64,000 bases of DNA from Siniperca chuatsi (Eukaryota; Chordata; Actinopteri; Centrarchiformes; Sinipercidae). The notes below the pieces were generated by a model, which saw only the letters and a program-made list of their open reading frames with translations, was not told where the DNA came from and did no database searches. Positions 1-11,132 of this stretch are shown one piece after another. Location: the NCBI RefSeq assembly GCF_020085105.1, contig NC_058051.1, forward strand, positions 18,016,455 to 18,080,454. The letters run 5' to 3'. The translations under genes and the position numbers were made by a program. Every line of letters starts with the position of its first letter. The stretch's first letter is position 1.

Positions 1-1265
1 ACCCACACACTGTTTAAAAATAGAGAGGGCCCTGACAGTCCTACACGGAGCTTCACAGCAGAGACCTCTCACTTGAAATGGTCTCTAGCCTTATGACTCT
101 TATCCAAAACTTCAATCACTGCTCCTTTCTCCTCCTCTTCTCTGCTCCTCCTCCTTTCTCTTCCTCTCTTCTCTCTCTCCAGGGAGGGGATTTTGCTTCT
201 ATAAGTCATCTATCACACAGAATATTTCACAAAAGCACTTTTTTCTCCTAGCACACATACACACACTGCTGACTTTCTCACGGAAGTGTTCTCACTTTCA
301 TTCCCTCACGCTCTTCACAACTGTCATCTTCCACGCTTTGTCTCCGTCTTTCATTCGTCCTTTTTCTTGTCATCTTCATCTCAATCTTATTTTCTCCTCT
401 GAATGTTCCTCTTTGTCTGGCACCACTGCTCACTCTTCATTTCTCTTCATTTTGCTTTCTCCTTCTCACTTGCACAAACCCTAAACCAAGCCTCTTTGCT
501 CCTTCCTCTCTCATTTTTAACACACGTCTCCTACAGTTATTTTCTTACATCCTCCCTTTCATGACTATTCCAGGAATGCATTTGTAATCTATAGGCTTTA
601 AAAGGATTCCATACCGTATAATCGATACACTCAGTTTGGCCTCTATGCTATCCTCCTGCTTTGTTTAGTTAATGCAGCCTAAAGTGACAAAACTGATAGT
701 AATTGGCTGTCGGTCAGTTCAGCTACTTTGCTGTAAATTAGTTGTGATTGGGTTAACTTCACTGGTCATTAAGATTGACCTAAAGGTCCCATGGTTGTTG
801 TACACTACTGAAGTAGCTTTTATAAAGGATTGGCTGCACAAATTGCCAATATAGGAAACTGCAGTCCACTAAAGTGTACATAATCAGACATGTTATCCCA
901 AGCAATTTTCTCAGCTGATGTAACTTTTCATGACTCATTTAACATTTCTAATGTTAAATGAGTCAGTACATCAATCAAGATTGCATATGAATTTTACTCA
1001 TCTATGAATTATTTATGTGGCATGCAGGATAACTCTATTTTATAGCCTTAGTGTTTGTGTGTTTGTCCCATATATTTCAGCCCCTAGAGTTTTAATAATG
1101 TGCTTTTCCTCTCAAAAATTAGATGTTTCATTTTATCATCTCATCTCAGATGCATCTTATACAGACAAACAGGTGTCATTCAGACTTCAATGACTGGGCT
1201 ACCATTTCCTTTCTTCTCCTTCCCATTCATCATTTTTCTCTTATTGTGATGACATGCATACAAGC
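1..1265. other. Unannotated AT- and pyrimidine-rich flank
   Basis: No exon with open phase and good splice sites is visible. The first 550 bases are strongly T/C-rich on the plus strand (many CTCCT and TTCTC runs), the rest is AT-rich. The only open frame (672-854) has no recognisable protein features. The stretch could be an intron or the 3' flank of a gene to the left, and nothing in it decides between these. Confidence 0.5.
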
Positions 1266-1330
1266 AGGGCCGGCCCTAGGATTTTGGTGGCCCTAAACAA
1301 GATTTAGTTTGTGGCCCCAAAACACCACAA
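1266..1330. repeat. Fragment of a GGGCCGGCCCTAG-type interspersed repeat
   Basis: The block opens with the palindrome GGGCCGGCCC followed by TAGGATTTTGGTGGCCCTAA. That edge resembles a dispersed non-autonomous element commonly seen in fish DNA. I cannot find the matching opposite end nearby, so this is either a fragment or an element interrupted by the SINE that follows about 300 bases later. The assignment rests on recognition only. Confidence 0.35.
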
Positions 1331-1635
1331 ACCACCAAATCACACACACTGCTCATAACTGAATGAACATGCACACACACTCACACACACAATAGAGATG
1401 GACAAATGAATTAACAACAAATCTCTTGATTTGAAAACAATATATATTAATAATATATATATTAAAAATATATTACAATGTAAGTTAAGAAACAATTGTC
1501 AATTGCAAGTATTCAAAACAATAAATTATGAAGTCAACATATTTGTACTACAAAAGCAACAAACTTGTTATATGTATCTTCCAGGCCTATTTATTAACCA
1601 TACAACAAAAGTAGTTTTATCCAATTTTGCAAATT

Positions 1636-1800
1636 GTGGGTACCCCAGTAGCTCACCTAGTAGAGCGCACACCATGTATCAAGGCTGAGTCCTTACTGCA
1701 GCGGCCTGGGTTCAATTCCAGCCCAGGCCTTTTGCTGCATGTCATCCCATCTGTCTCTCTCTAGCTATCACTATCTTAATAAAGCAGAAATGCCCCAGAA
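1636..1800 (+). mobile_element. tRNA-derived SINE copy
   Basis: A box-A-like stretch (TAGCTCACCTAGTAGAGCGC, 1650-1669) is followed about 40 bases later by a box-B-like stretch (GGTTCAATTCC, 1709-1719). This is the internal RNA polymerase III promoter layout of a tRNA-derived SINE. A body with TTTTGCTGCATGTCATCCC and CT repeats follows, then a TAATAAAG-type tail. A related but more diverged copy with the same TTTTGTTGCATGTCGTTCC body lies at about 42738-42880 in a uba1 intron. The cloverleaf is too decayed for a working tRNA. Confidence 0.7.
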
Positions 1801-1954
1801 AAAATCATTGTTAAAGTAAATGCAAATTATCCAAATATGTCCAATATGTCCAAATATGATCTACAAAAATGCAGTTTATCATACAGTAACTAGAAAGCAA
1901 ATGGTTAGCCTGAAATTATTTGGGTCAATTGGGACATTTAATATGTTATGTATT

Positions 1955-2700
1955 AAAATTAATTTAAACACAAATTTAATGTTGCAGGAAAACATTGGTA
2001 GCTAGTTAAAGGACCAGTATGTAACATTTAGGAGGAGCTATTGGCAGAAATGGAATATAATATTTATTATATTATATTTAAGTATAATTTCATTAGTGTA
2101 TAATCACATGAAAATATGAATCATTGTGTTTTCGTTACCTTAGAATAAGCCGTTTTTGTCTATCCCTTCCACGTAGGTCGCCATGTTGCACCACCATGTT
2201 TGTACAGTAGCCCAGAACGGACAAACCAATCATCTCTGATGCTTGCAGTCCTACTTATGTTAGCTAGCAAGCAAATAGCAAGAAATCAAGCCTGTTCTAA
2301 TGAAAAACATTTCAGCTAAAATGAATAATACATCCATTACTTTCTAGCCAACTTGCCAGGTTAAAATGATTGTGGCTATGTTCAGTTTAATTCATTCAAA
2401 ATCAAAACACAACTTTAACGTTGCAAGAAAACATTGGTAGGTAGCTAACAAGCAAAGCTAGTCTTACAATCAAGTTGGCTATTTGATGCTTAAAATCCTA
2501 CTCAGTAGCAGTGAAAAAAAGAAGCATGTTCCAATAAAAAACGTTTTAGAATCAGCATCTAAATGTTATTTAATATATTAATATATTTAATATTTCTAGC
2601 CAGCTTCCCAGGTTAAAATTAACTGTGGTTATGTTCTGTTTAATTCATTCAAAAACACGACTTCAATGTTGCAAGAAAAACGACAGATTCATTCAATCAG
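1955..2700. repeat. Imperfect direct repeats (2-3 copies)
   Basis: A block reading CCAGGTTAAAAT, then a TGTGG-TATGTTC core, then TTTAATTCATTCAAAA and GTTGCAAGAAAA occurs at about 2346-2432 and again at about 2598-2683, an offset of roughly 252 bases. Both copies are preceded by a diverged AAGCCTGTTCTAATGAAAAA-type segment (2288 and 2522). A shorter third piece (TTTAATGTTGCAGGAAAACATTGGTAG) lies at 1972-2000. The copies differ by substitutions and small indels, so the duplication is not recent. Confidence 0.75.
2007..2232. mobile_element. Partial copy of the MITE family found complete at 22002-22356
   Basis: The left edge AAAGGACCAGTATGTAACAT matches, in inverted orientation, the right edge of the 22 kb element. 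The similarity continues through the GGAGCTATTGGCAGAAATGG segment, a TAGTGTATAATCAC segment, and AGGTCGCCATGTTGCACC. It is lost after about 2230, where the direct-repeat block begins, so the other terminal inverted repeat is missing or displaced. Confidence 0.7.
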
Positions 2701-5500
2701 ATTCAGCAAACAATCACCTTTATCCTGTGTTCTTTTTTCCATCTCCAATTTTCTCTGCTTCCGCACTTGAGCTCCAGTCCTAAATTTTCTTTTAGGAGCC
2801 ATTTCTGAAATGTTACTCGGTTCATCATAATAATTTGCGAATGGAGATTTATTGCCGCACTAACTCAGACTCAACAAGATGGTACTGCTACATAACAAAA
2901 AAACGTTACCCACATATGTTACCCACAAATGATGCTGAGTTACCATGACTATTGGCTACACACTAAGTGCTTAAGTGAGTGAGTCAGTCAACTTATCACC
3001 GTACAAAGTGTGACATTTGAAAGGAAGTCCCATTAGAGGATCTGGTTAATATTTCATACACAGCTAGATGCTACACAACAACATACTGTTAAACTACACA
3101 ACAGCCCAGAGTGTACAGGCACCTGCAGAAGCCTCGGGCTAATTACACTCACTGTGCACCTCCTGAACATGTAAGACTGAATAAGGACTGCCAAAAATTT
3201 CTATTTGAGAGCAATCAGAGATGCAGACTACATCTGGAGTATACCCACCAAGCAGCATCAATACTTCGGATTTCTCTTAAGTGAAATTATAGTGTTAATA
3301 GCTACAGTAATCCTCCAAATTTTGACAGGATGATCTGCATTACCATTGAAAACGTCCTCCATATATATGGAGGATGGATTTTAACGCTGATGTAACAAAT
3401 GTACATATACAAAATTTGCAGAACTGTTATTTTGTTATATGCAACCAAACTCCCCAAAACTTAAGACAGACAAATTGAATAAACAAAGAGGACCAGTGGC
3501 CACATGTTGAAACCAACAGGGATATGAGTAATAAAAAGAGTAATAAAAAGCATATACAGGGTTTACAACTACTGCAAAATTGCAATCCAATATGACTCAG
3601 ACCCACCCTTGCGGCAGCGTTTGCAATGGTGATTTACAGTAGTTACTTCAAGTCTTTTTAATGTGTGCTTATATTGTTTTATCTGCCCTGTGGAGTGCTA
3701 TAATAAAAGTGAAGCCGATGTCCATAGTAATTGTTGCCTATATAATTTAGTGAAATCTGAACCTAAATATGTCCTGAAATCTGTTCAAAGCTGTTTTAAT
3801 ATGATTTCTTCTTGTGAAGGTCTTCTCACCTCAGATTGACGTTAAACTTCCACTCTTGCATTACTTTCTGCAACAGATGGAATTTGACAGTGGCTCTCTG
3901 GATGAAGGGTTTGGAAATTGGAATCATTTATAGGGAGTAGCCATGAGTTGACCGCTACAGCAAAACGGTGGTTAGAAAGTAATTCTCTGACCTGTGTGTG
4001 TTTGTGTAGGTGTGTGGGGAGCTGCCATCTGTGTGTCATTACGTGTGTATGCTGCTGACAGGCCCAAACTGGATCATGCCCAACATCCATTATTCCATCA
4101 TCCTCCTCTTCCTTACTGCTGCTTCTCTTCTTTTCTGTCTTAATCATATTTTTTGTCCCTTCACTTAACCTCTCCTCTCGCTGTCTCTCCCACTCTAACC
4201 AAATGACCTAATTTTCATCTCGAGACTCGTGCTTGACCAGGCTTGTTCCCATCATACACACAAACATGCACACATGCAGAGGTGCTAGTGCAGAAATAGC
4301 ACGATTTATGGCTGTAAGGTGCATATTATGAATATATCTCTCTAAATGCGCCTAATGTAACAAAAGTGTGGCTTTTGCTCAGTCTCTTTCTGCTCGATAC
4401 CCCATAGTTGCATGTGCAACAGCAGACATTCCAGTGCCTACAGTAATCTGATATGACTTCTACTATAAGTATTTCTATATGTAACATCTACATGTGTGTT
4501 TAATGGTAACAGCTGGTCTGTGATGCTTATGCTTCCCTATTTTAGAGCAGAAGTGTGTATGCACGTGTGTGTGAGGCAGAAGCCTTCAGGGTTCAGATTA
4601 CTGCAGATGTGACATGGTCAATCATAACATATTATGCAGAATACTGTATGCTGTTCGATTTTACCATTTATTGAGGTAGGTCAATTGAAAACATATGGAA
4701 GAGTTTTATTCAAAAGTTCAACATCTACCATATGTTAAACTGGGCATTACACTCTGACAAAATGGTTACTGGAATGAAAGTAAGCTCACATTCACAGGCA
4801 TATGCTGTGCAACAGGTAGTGGTAAAAAACACAGAGCACCAAAACACTTGAAGATCTGTGCTTGCTGTTTTATAAAACAGAGGAAACAGAGTCGCTGTTT
4901 CTGCTCACGTTGTTTTTTGTTTGTTTTGGGGGGGTTTCTGCGGTCAATGGAGCAGTTCAGGCTCTCGACATGTTGTCTTCCACATTCCCTGCAGAAGCTT
5001 TTTATTGACTGACGGAGGTTTACCACAGTACAGAAAGTAAGAATCTCTGCACACCTGTATGAGACAGAGATGTGATGAAGGACAAGGAGGAATAGACAAA
5101 AATAAAGTAGAACTCCTGCACTCTGTTCGCATTTAGGTACATTTATTTAGCGCCTCATCTGGCATCTCAGTCAGTGGAGGTGTAACATACAGACTAAACA
5201 AAGGGAGAGAGGTTTACTGTGTGGAGGAAGTGGAGGAATGGAGTAAAAGTGGAGAGATGGTGGAGTTTTCTTTGCTGTCGATTAGCTGAACATCACAGCT
5301 GGGGAGGAACAGTGCTAGAGGGTTATATGACAGTGTTGTGTGTTAGATTGTGTGTGTGCATCTGTATGTGTCTCTCCCCATTTCACTCTGTCTCTTACTT
5401 TGTTTACGTGTGCGTGTGTGTGCATGCAAACTGAGATGTGAATTGAGCCTCTCAATTGAAGTCTGGGTTTTTGGAGAGGCACTAAAGGCCATGTTTGGCC
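2700..5500. other. Non-coding stretch without recognised genes
   Basis: The DNA is AT-rich with scattered short CA/TG tracts. Short open frames on both strands (for example 3842-4147 minus and 4766-5026 minus) show no domain, no consistent splice structure and no codon bias. I see no RNA gene or clear transposon ends. Confidence 0.5.
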
Positions 5501-5763
5501 ACAAAAGGAATGAATTAATGTAGTCGTGATCAATGGAGATACACGTGCACAGTTTCACTTGTGCATGGACACACACACACACACACGGATGCTGGGAAAG
5601 AAGGTTTTACAGTTTAATTTATTCCCCAGAGAGGGCAAATCTAACAATGAGACCAGTGGCTTAACACATGTACATGTGCATTTGAATTTGCGCGAGTGTG
5701 TGTGTGTAGGTGGATCGTGGGTATGTGCATTAGTGGGTTTGTATGTGTTTGACAGAGAGAGTG

Positions 5764-5769
5764 AACAGA

Positions 5770-5864
<95 letters not shown>
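5764..5864. repeat. Compound (GT)n-(GA)n microsatellite
   Basis: A short GT tract runs directly into about 80 bases of nearly perfect GA repeat with one AAAG interruption near the right end. The Arg-Glu and Ser-Leu open frames over it on the two strands are artefacts of the repeat. The flanks carry further TG/CA runs at 5570-5587, 5697-5709 and 6171-6189. Confidence 0.95.
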
Positions 5865-5867
<3 letters not shown>

Positions 5868-6510
5868 CCCTCCTCATGAGTGTTTGTCATCCAGAAGTGG
5901 ATTAAGTGTAACCAAAAGTGCCCCCCTAACACACACACAAATGAAGTTGGTTGGTAAACGTAGCATGGGCTCATGGCCCTGAAGGGAGTTACATTTTAAG
6001 TCATGGATTCATTGTGTGCTTTCCTCGTATGTGTTAGTGTGTTTGTGCGCACACACTCAACTCTTCAACCCTGTGCTGCAGATTTCTGGGGAGGAAACCA
6101 CTTGACAGCAAATGTTGTTGCTCTCCACTGACCCCCCCAGTCACAAAAACACATGTATAATACACATTCACACACACACACACACACACTAATAGGTAGA
6201 CACAGCCATCAGCTTTCCACATTTCTTCCCCTGAGTATTACATATCCTCTGAATGTTTTATAATGATCTCAAACTTCTGAAACAATAGCGACATTTCCTC
6301 CTCCTCTGTCCCTTTTGTCTAATCTCTCATGTCTGCCGAAAGCGTTTATGTTGCATTCTGTGAGTTGTGCGTGTGACAGAGCCGACAGGAGCCGTTAAAT
6401 TCAGTGGTTTTATGTTTGACACATGAGCCATGTGCAACATGGTTGTGTCTGCCTGGCATGGCAATTTTTTCTGCACCACAAACTTTTCGCAGCATGCATG
6501 AGTGAAGCGC

Positions 6511-6560
6511 AAATATATATATCTATATATATATATATAGATATATATATATCTATATTT
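6511..6560. repeat. Palindromic TA/GATATC-type microsatellite
   Basis: An alternating AT tract of about 50 bases is interrupted by ATCTAT and ATAGAT motifs. The tract reads nearly the same on both strands and could extrude a cruciform. A T-rich run follows. Confidence 0.85.
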
Positions 6561-7840
6561 TTTTGTTTGTTTTTTTAGATGTGAATGTTGTATTTATTCA
6601 CGATAAAGACAAATGAGAAAGAGCAGCATTGTTTTCCACTCACTTATTGGCGCTGAACAGATACATCAGGATGAAGAGGAAGCAATGTGGTATAGTTATA
6701 AGAATAAGTAAATCACAGTCAGAAAATATATGTAACTTGACTTCTGTTTTTAAATTTGCTATAACAGCAAACTGAATATAACAACAACAAATAAAATATT
6801 CAAAGCATGTGTCAACAACTTTAATTTATTATCCACACCGTAACTCCTCTATAACACTGGCTAACAAGGAAATTATTGTATTCCAATGCTCCACTTGAAG
6901 CTCTATTCTGTTGCATCTGACATCTGACTGATTGATGATCAAAATGTCCCCCTGTTGTCCTGGAATAATGACAATTCCTAGATTGCTGCTTTAAGATTCT
7001 TGATTGATCACTGTTTTCTATTTGTAGAAACAGAAACTGATATACTGACTGACTAAAGAGATAACTATCACAGAGATAACTGGAGACAACAGCACGGTGG
7101 CACCTTAACATGGCTTGTAAGCAGACTGTGCTGTGGCTATGTTAATGTAAGGTTGACAAGCTGAAAATTACACATCAGCATTTTCAAAAAGCTTTTCTCA
7201 TTATAGTTCAAGGCTGGCAATTTCAAATCAACAAAGCCCACATGGGAGAGTATTTTCTATTTCTAGGGATAGAAAATGCCAGCTTAGTAGGGATAGAAGG
7301 CCAAAATCAAGAGAAAATGTTGTGTTTTCAGTTTAATCCACATTATTGTGAATATAATTTAAAAAGACAAACAAAGAAAAAAAACCTCAAACAGAAAGCA
7401 GGCTGCTGCAGGAGACAGCACAGGTGCAACGCTGCTTCAGTCAGTGGTGGACATTCGGGGTAAGATCAGTTAAGCATCCACCAATACACAGAAAGCTGTG
7501 CTAATACACACTTGGGGTTACACAAGCTTACAAACAACGGAGCGTATTGATTGTTAATTTCATTAAATTCACTGTTGTACACTGGCAGTATTTACTGTAT
7601 GTCCTTGCTCCATGCAGAAGCACACAATTCTCTGAAGGCACATGTGCTCACAGCTCAACAATGATTAGTGCGGTTCGTATACAGGAAGAGGACACAATAA
7701 ATGTAACACCTGTCCAATGATATACAATACAATACAACAGCCCTACTATTTAGTTGGAGACTCCCGTTACCCTAACGTTCAATTTGAGAACAAAATATCA
7801 GATACACCTAATGCATCTTAGTTATTGTGGTAGTCTGCCA
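6561..7840. other. Non-coding stretch left of the gypsy element
   Basis: AT-rich sequence with no supported exon, RNA gene or transposon end. The short open frames at 6821-7111 (minus) and 7242-7463 (plus) carry no recognisable domain. Confidence 0.45.
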
Positions 7841-7849
7841 CCTTTTCCT

Positions 7850-8325
7850 CCCCAGCCCTGTGTTCTCTGTTGTGTTCCCCTTCCTGGTGTGTCTTGTGGG
7901 TCCCCTACTTGTCTTTGGATGTGTGTGTGTGTATGTCACCTGCCTGGCTCCAGGAACCCCCACCTGCTGCTGATCACCGGCACACCTGTCTCCTATCAAC
8001 TCATCAGTCTCCACAGCTTATATGCCAGGCTCTTCCACTACACCGACGCCAGATTGTCCCCGTACATTGATTATCCGGTGCTGGTGATCACCGCTCCTGT
8101 CGTTTCCTGGATTCCTGTCAGCCTGTCTGCCTGCTTCTCCAGCCAGCTTCACCTTGCCTGTCGTCATCAGTCCACATTGCCTGTTCACCATCACTGCTAC
8201 TTTCCTGGGGTTACCAAGTTCGACATTGCTGGTTTCACTCTGAACTACTACGCCCCTTCCCACTATTCTACTTTATTACAAATAAAGTGTGTATTGGATT
8301 ATAAGACATCACGGTATTCTGCATT
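7850..8325 (+). repeat. Probable 5' LTR of the gypsy element
   Basis: This GC-richer, C/T-rich block precedes the gag start and contains a TATA-like TTATATGCC (8018-8026) and an AATAAAG polyadenylation-like signal at about 8280. It ends near TTCTGCATTTTTTAGGG. The next 40 bases (TGATAGAACGATCTGGCC) lead into the gag ATG, as in fish chromoviruses I recognise. Because the 3' LTR is missing, neither LTR edge can be checked by comparison, and the left boundary is a guess. Confidence 0.55.
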
Positions 8326-8372
8326 TTTTAGGGTTTGAAGATCGTACATATGATAGAACGATCTGGCCAAAC

Positions 8373-9355
8373 ATGAACCCCGCAGACGCCAACCTGGAAG
8401 CAACATCTTTCCATCTAGCGCTGACCAACCAGGGCATTCTCCTTGGACAGCATGAGCAGCTAATCCGGGCACTAACAGACAGCAACCAGGCCATGGTCAC
8501 CCAGATTACCCAACAGGTCTCTAGACTTTCCTCTCAACTCGGCTCCGGTGGCATTAACACCACCGGCCACACCGGCTCCTGCCCTGTCGTCTCCACCCCT
8601 CCGGGATTCCCACGCTTCGGACCCGAGCCCCGAGAGGTTACCGGTTGTCGGGGCTTCTTGTTGCAATGTTCCTTGGTTTTCTGCCAGCGTCCGGTCACGT
8701 TCTCCTCCGACCAGTCAAAGATTAACTACATCGTGGGACTGCTACGGGGAAGAGCGTTAGCTTGGGCAGAGGCTACACACCCCAGCCAGCCTCGATAGCC
8801 TTGGCTGACTTCCTGGAGACGATGACATCCGTTTTTGATCACTCCAACGCCTGTGGGACCGCCGGAGACCGTCTGCTTCGGACCAGCCAAAGGGCTCGTA
8901 GTGTGGTGGATTATTCTATCGAGTTTCGCACACTAGCCGCCGACTCCCGTTGGAACGAACCGGCACTGGTCAGTGCGTTCAAGAGGGGCTTAAGTGAGCA
9001 ACTCAAGGATGAATTGGCTACCCGGGACGAACCCACTGGGCTGGACGTATTAATTAACCTATGCATCAAGGTGGACAATCGCATTCACGAGCGACGCAAG
9101 GAGCGTCACCATCAGGCTTCTGGACAATCACCATGCCAGTTTCCATCTTCCCCGAGCTTCAGATGCGGAGACCCGTCTTTGGCCGCGGAGATTCGGCCGT
9201 AGCCACCCGTCAGTCCAGATCCGGAGCCAATGCAGCTTGGCCGGGCTCGCCTCACACTGGAACAGAGGTTACGGAGACGCACAGCGGGGGAGTGTTACTA
9301 TTGCGGCCAACAGGGGCACTTCCTGGCTTCCTGTCCTGTGAGGCCAAAAGATTAG
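8373..9355 (+). pseudogene. gag remnant of the gypsy element
   Basis: Translation starts at ATG 8373 (MNPADANLEA) with a Gln-rich N-terminal segment that fits a gypsy capsid precursor. The frame hits a stop at 8796-8798. The capsid homology continues in a second frame (about 8762-9202), which shows that a frameshift occurred around 8765-8795. That second frame has an in-frame TAG at 9200-9202. Beyond it a CCHC zinc knuckle (C-x2-C-x4-H-x4-C, CYYCGQQGHFLASC) is still readable at 9293-9334 before the stop at 9353-9355. The nucleocapsid motif is therefore intact while the gene is dead. Confidence 0.88.
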
Positions 9356-9940
9356 GCTCACCAGTTGCAGTGGGGGTTCTGGTGAGCCACAACAACCCTC
9401 GTCAGCCGGAGCTCTCCCGACTACAGGTTCCGGCAACTCTTCATCTCCCATGTGCTTCTCTTCCGCTGCTGGTTCTTTTCGACTCAGGGGCTGAGGACAA
9501 CTTCCTGGATGTGGACCTAGCTCGACAGGCAGGCATCTCCACAGAGTTGTGGCAGTGTCCACGGAAGGTGGAGGCTCTGAATGGTCGTTCCCTAGCCCAG
9601 ATAACCCATCGCACTCTCCCGGTTACTCTCATCCTGTCCGGTAATCATCGCGAGGAGCTTCGCTTTCAACTCATCTCGCCGCCTCGGACACCTCTTGTTC
9701 TGGGTTATCCCTGGCTGCGGCAACACAATCCCCACATTAATTGGGAGACAGGAAGGATCCTGAGCTGGAGCTCTTACTGTCTCTCCATCTGCCTCCAGTC
9801 TGCCCGGTCCCCCTCTGAGGTCAAGACCCCCACACCCTCTCCAGCTCCCTCCGACCTAACCTCGATCCCGAGGGAATACCACGACCTACAAGAGGTGTTC
9901 AGTAAAGACCGGGCTCTGTCCCATCGATCTCCTGCCTTGC
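9356..9940 (+). pseudogene. gypsy pol remnant: aspartic protease region
   Basis: In the frame running to 10128, the retropepsin active-site motif appears as LFDSGAEDNF at about 9477-9506. The typical downstream LGYPWLRQHNP segment lies at about 9700-9730. Past about 9920 this frame stops resembling pol, because a deletion shifts the reverse transcriptase into another frame. The annotation rests on these motifs and on position between gag and RT. Confidence 0.85.
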
Positions 9941-11132
9941 GCCTCCCTTCCGTCGAGTCGCCTCTACAATCTGTCTCGACCCGAACGGGAGGCCATGGAG
10001 ACATACATCAGAGACTCCTTGCAGACAGGCCTCATTCGAGCGTCCTCCTCACTGGTAGGGGCAGGGTTTTTCTTCATGGCCAAGAAAGACAAGACACTAT
10101 GCCCCTGCATAGACTACAGAGGTCTTAACTTCATTACCGTGAAGAACAAGTACCCCCTGCCTCTCATCAATTCAGCATTCGAACCTCTCCACTGGTCCAC
10201 CATCTTCACTAAACTGGATCATAAGGGAGGGGGACGAATGGAAGACCTTCAACACACCCCTGGGACATTTCGAATACCTAGTCATGCCGTTCGGACTCAC
10301 CAACGCACCGGCAGTATTCCAAACTCTGGTGAATGACGTTCTCTGCGACTTCCTGAACCACTTTGTTGTCGTCTACCTCGACAACATCTTCATCTTCTCC
10401 CGAGATCCAGCCAGCCACGTCAACCACGTCCGTCTATTATTGCAACGGCTCTTGGAGAAGCGTCTTTTCGTCAAGGCAGAGAAATGTGAATTCCATGCAG
10501 ACTCCGTCAGTTTCTTGGGCTACATCTTGGAGAGTGGGCGGATGAGGACGGACCCGACCAAGATAAAGGCGGTATCGGAGTGGCCTACACCTACCAACCG
10601 AAAGCAGCTGCAACGCTTCCTCGAGTTTGCTAATTTCTATCGGAGATTCATCCAGGACTACAGTCGTGTGGCGGCCCCCCTCACCAAACTCACCTCCTCG
10701 AAAGTGGCTTTCGCTTGTAGCGCAGAGGCTGACACAGCCTGGGCCAATCTTAAGGCCTTGTTCACTGCCGCGCCCATCCTGGTCCAACCGGATGCTACAT
10801 GCCAATTCACGGTGGAGCTGGACGCTTCGGACGGGGTCAGAGCCATACTCTCCCAGTACTCCGACGCCGACCAGAGACTCCACCCTTGTGCATTTTTCTC
10901 CCACCGACTCACCCCTGCCGAACGTAATTATGATGTGGGCAACAGGGAGCTCTTGGCTGTCAAAATGGCTTTGAAGGAGTGGCACCATTGGCTGGAGGGA
11001 GCTGAGCAGCCATTTATAGTCTGGACAGACCATAAGAACCTTGAGTATATTCAGTCAGCTAAGAGATTAAACTCTCGGCAAGCACTATGGGCGTTGTTCT
11101 TTGGGCGCTTTGAATTCACACTCACCTACTGA
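9941..11132 (+). pseudogene. gypsy pol remnant: reverse transcriptase and RNase H
   Basis: RT motifs are split over two frames. The frame 9995-10336 carries the IDYRGLN block and KNKYPLPLI. After a small deletion near 10218-10230, the frame starting 10284 carries [13 protein letters not shown]. The catalytic YxDD box reads YLDN (about 10375-10386), so the second catalytic Asp is replaced by Asn. The connection and RNase H segments follow, including FYRRFI, the LDASD block and the TDHKNLEY motif at 11026-11049. A TGA at 11130-11132 closes the frame where related elements normally read on with Arg-Pro-Gly. Loss of both frame and active-site residue makes activity impossible. Confidence 0.9.

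Noticed and set aside
1641-1760. A functional tRNA gene, suggested by A- and B-box-like motifs
   Set aside because: No cloverleaf with paired acceptor stem could be drawn, and the GCATGTC/CT tail is that of a SINE.
5526-5982. Overlapping Arg-Glu-rich and Ser-Leu-rich frames on both strands
   Set aside because: They exist only because the (GA)n repeat has no stops in these frames; no splice structure or flanking coding signal.
7754-8338. 194-codon frame before gag
   Set aside because: It spans the presumed LTR and leader, has no domain, and has LTR-like signals (TATA-like, AATAAAG). More likely regulatory DNA than coding.
10437-11033. Long minus-strand frame (198 codons) opposite the gypsy RT
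   Set aside because: Shadow of the RT/RNase H coding strand. The plus strand carries all the motifs.
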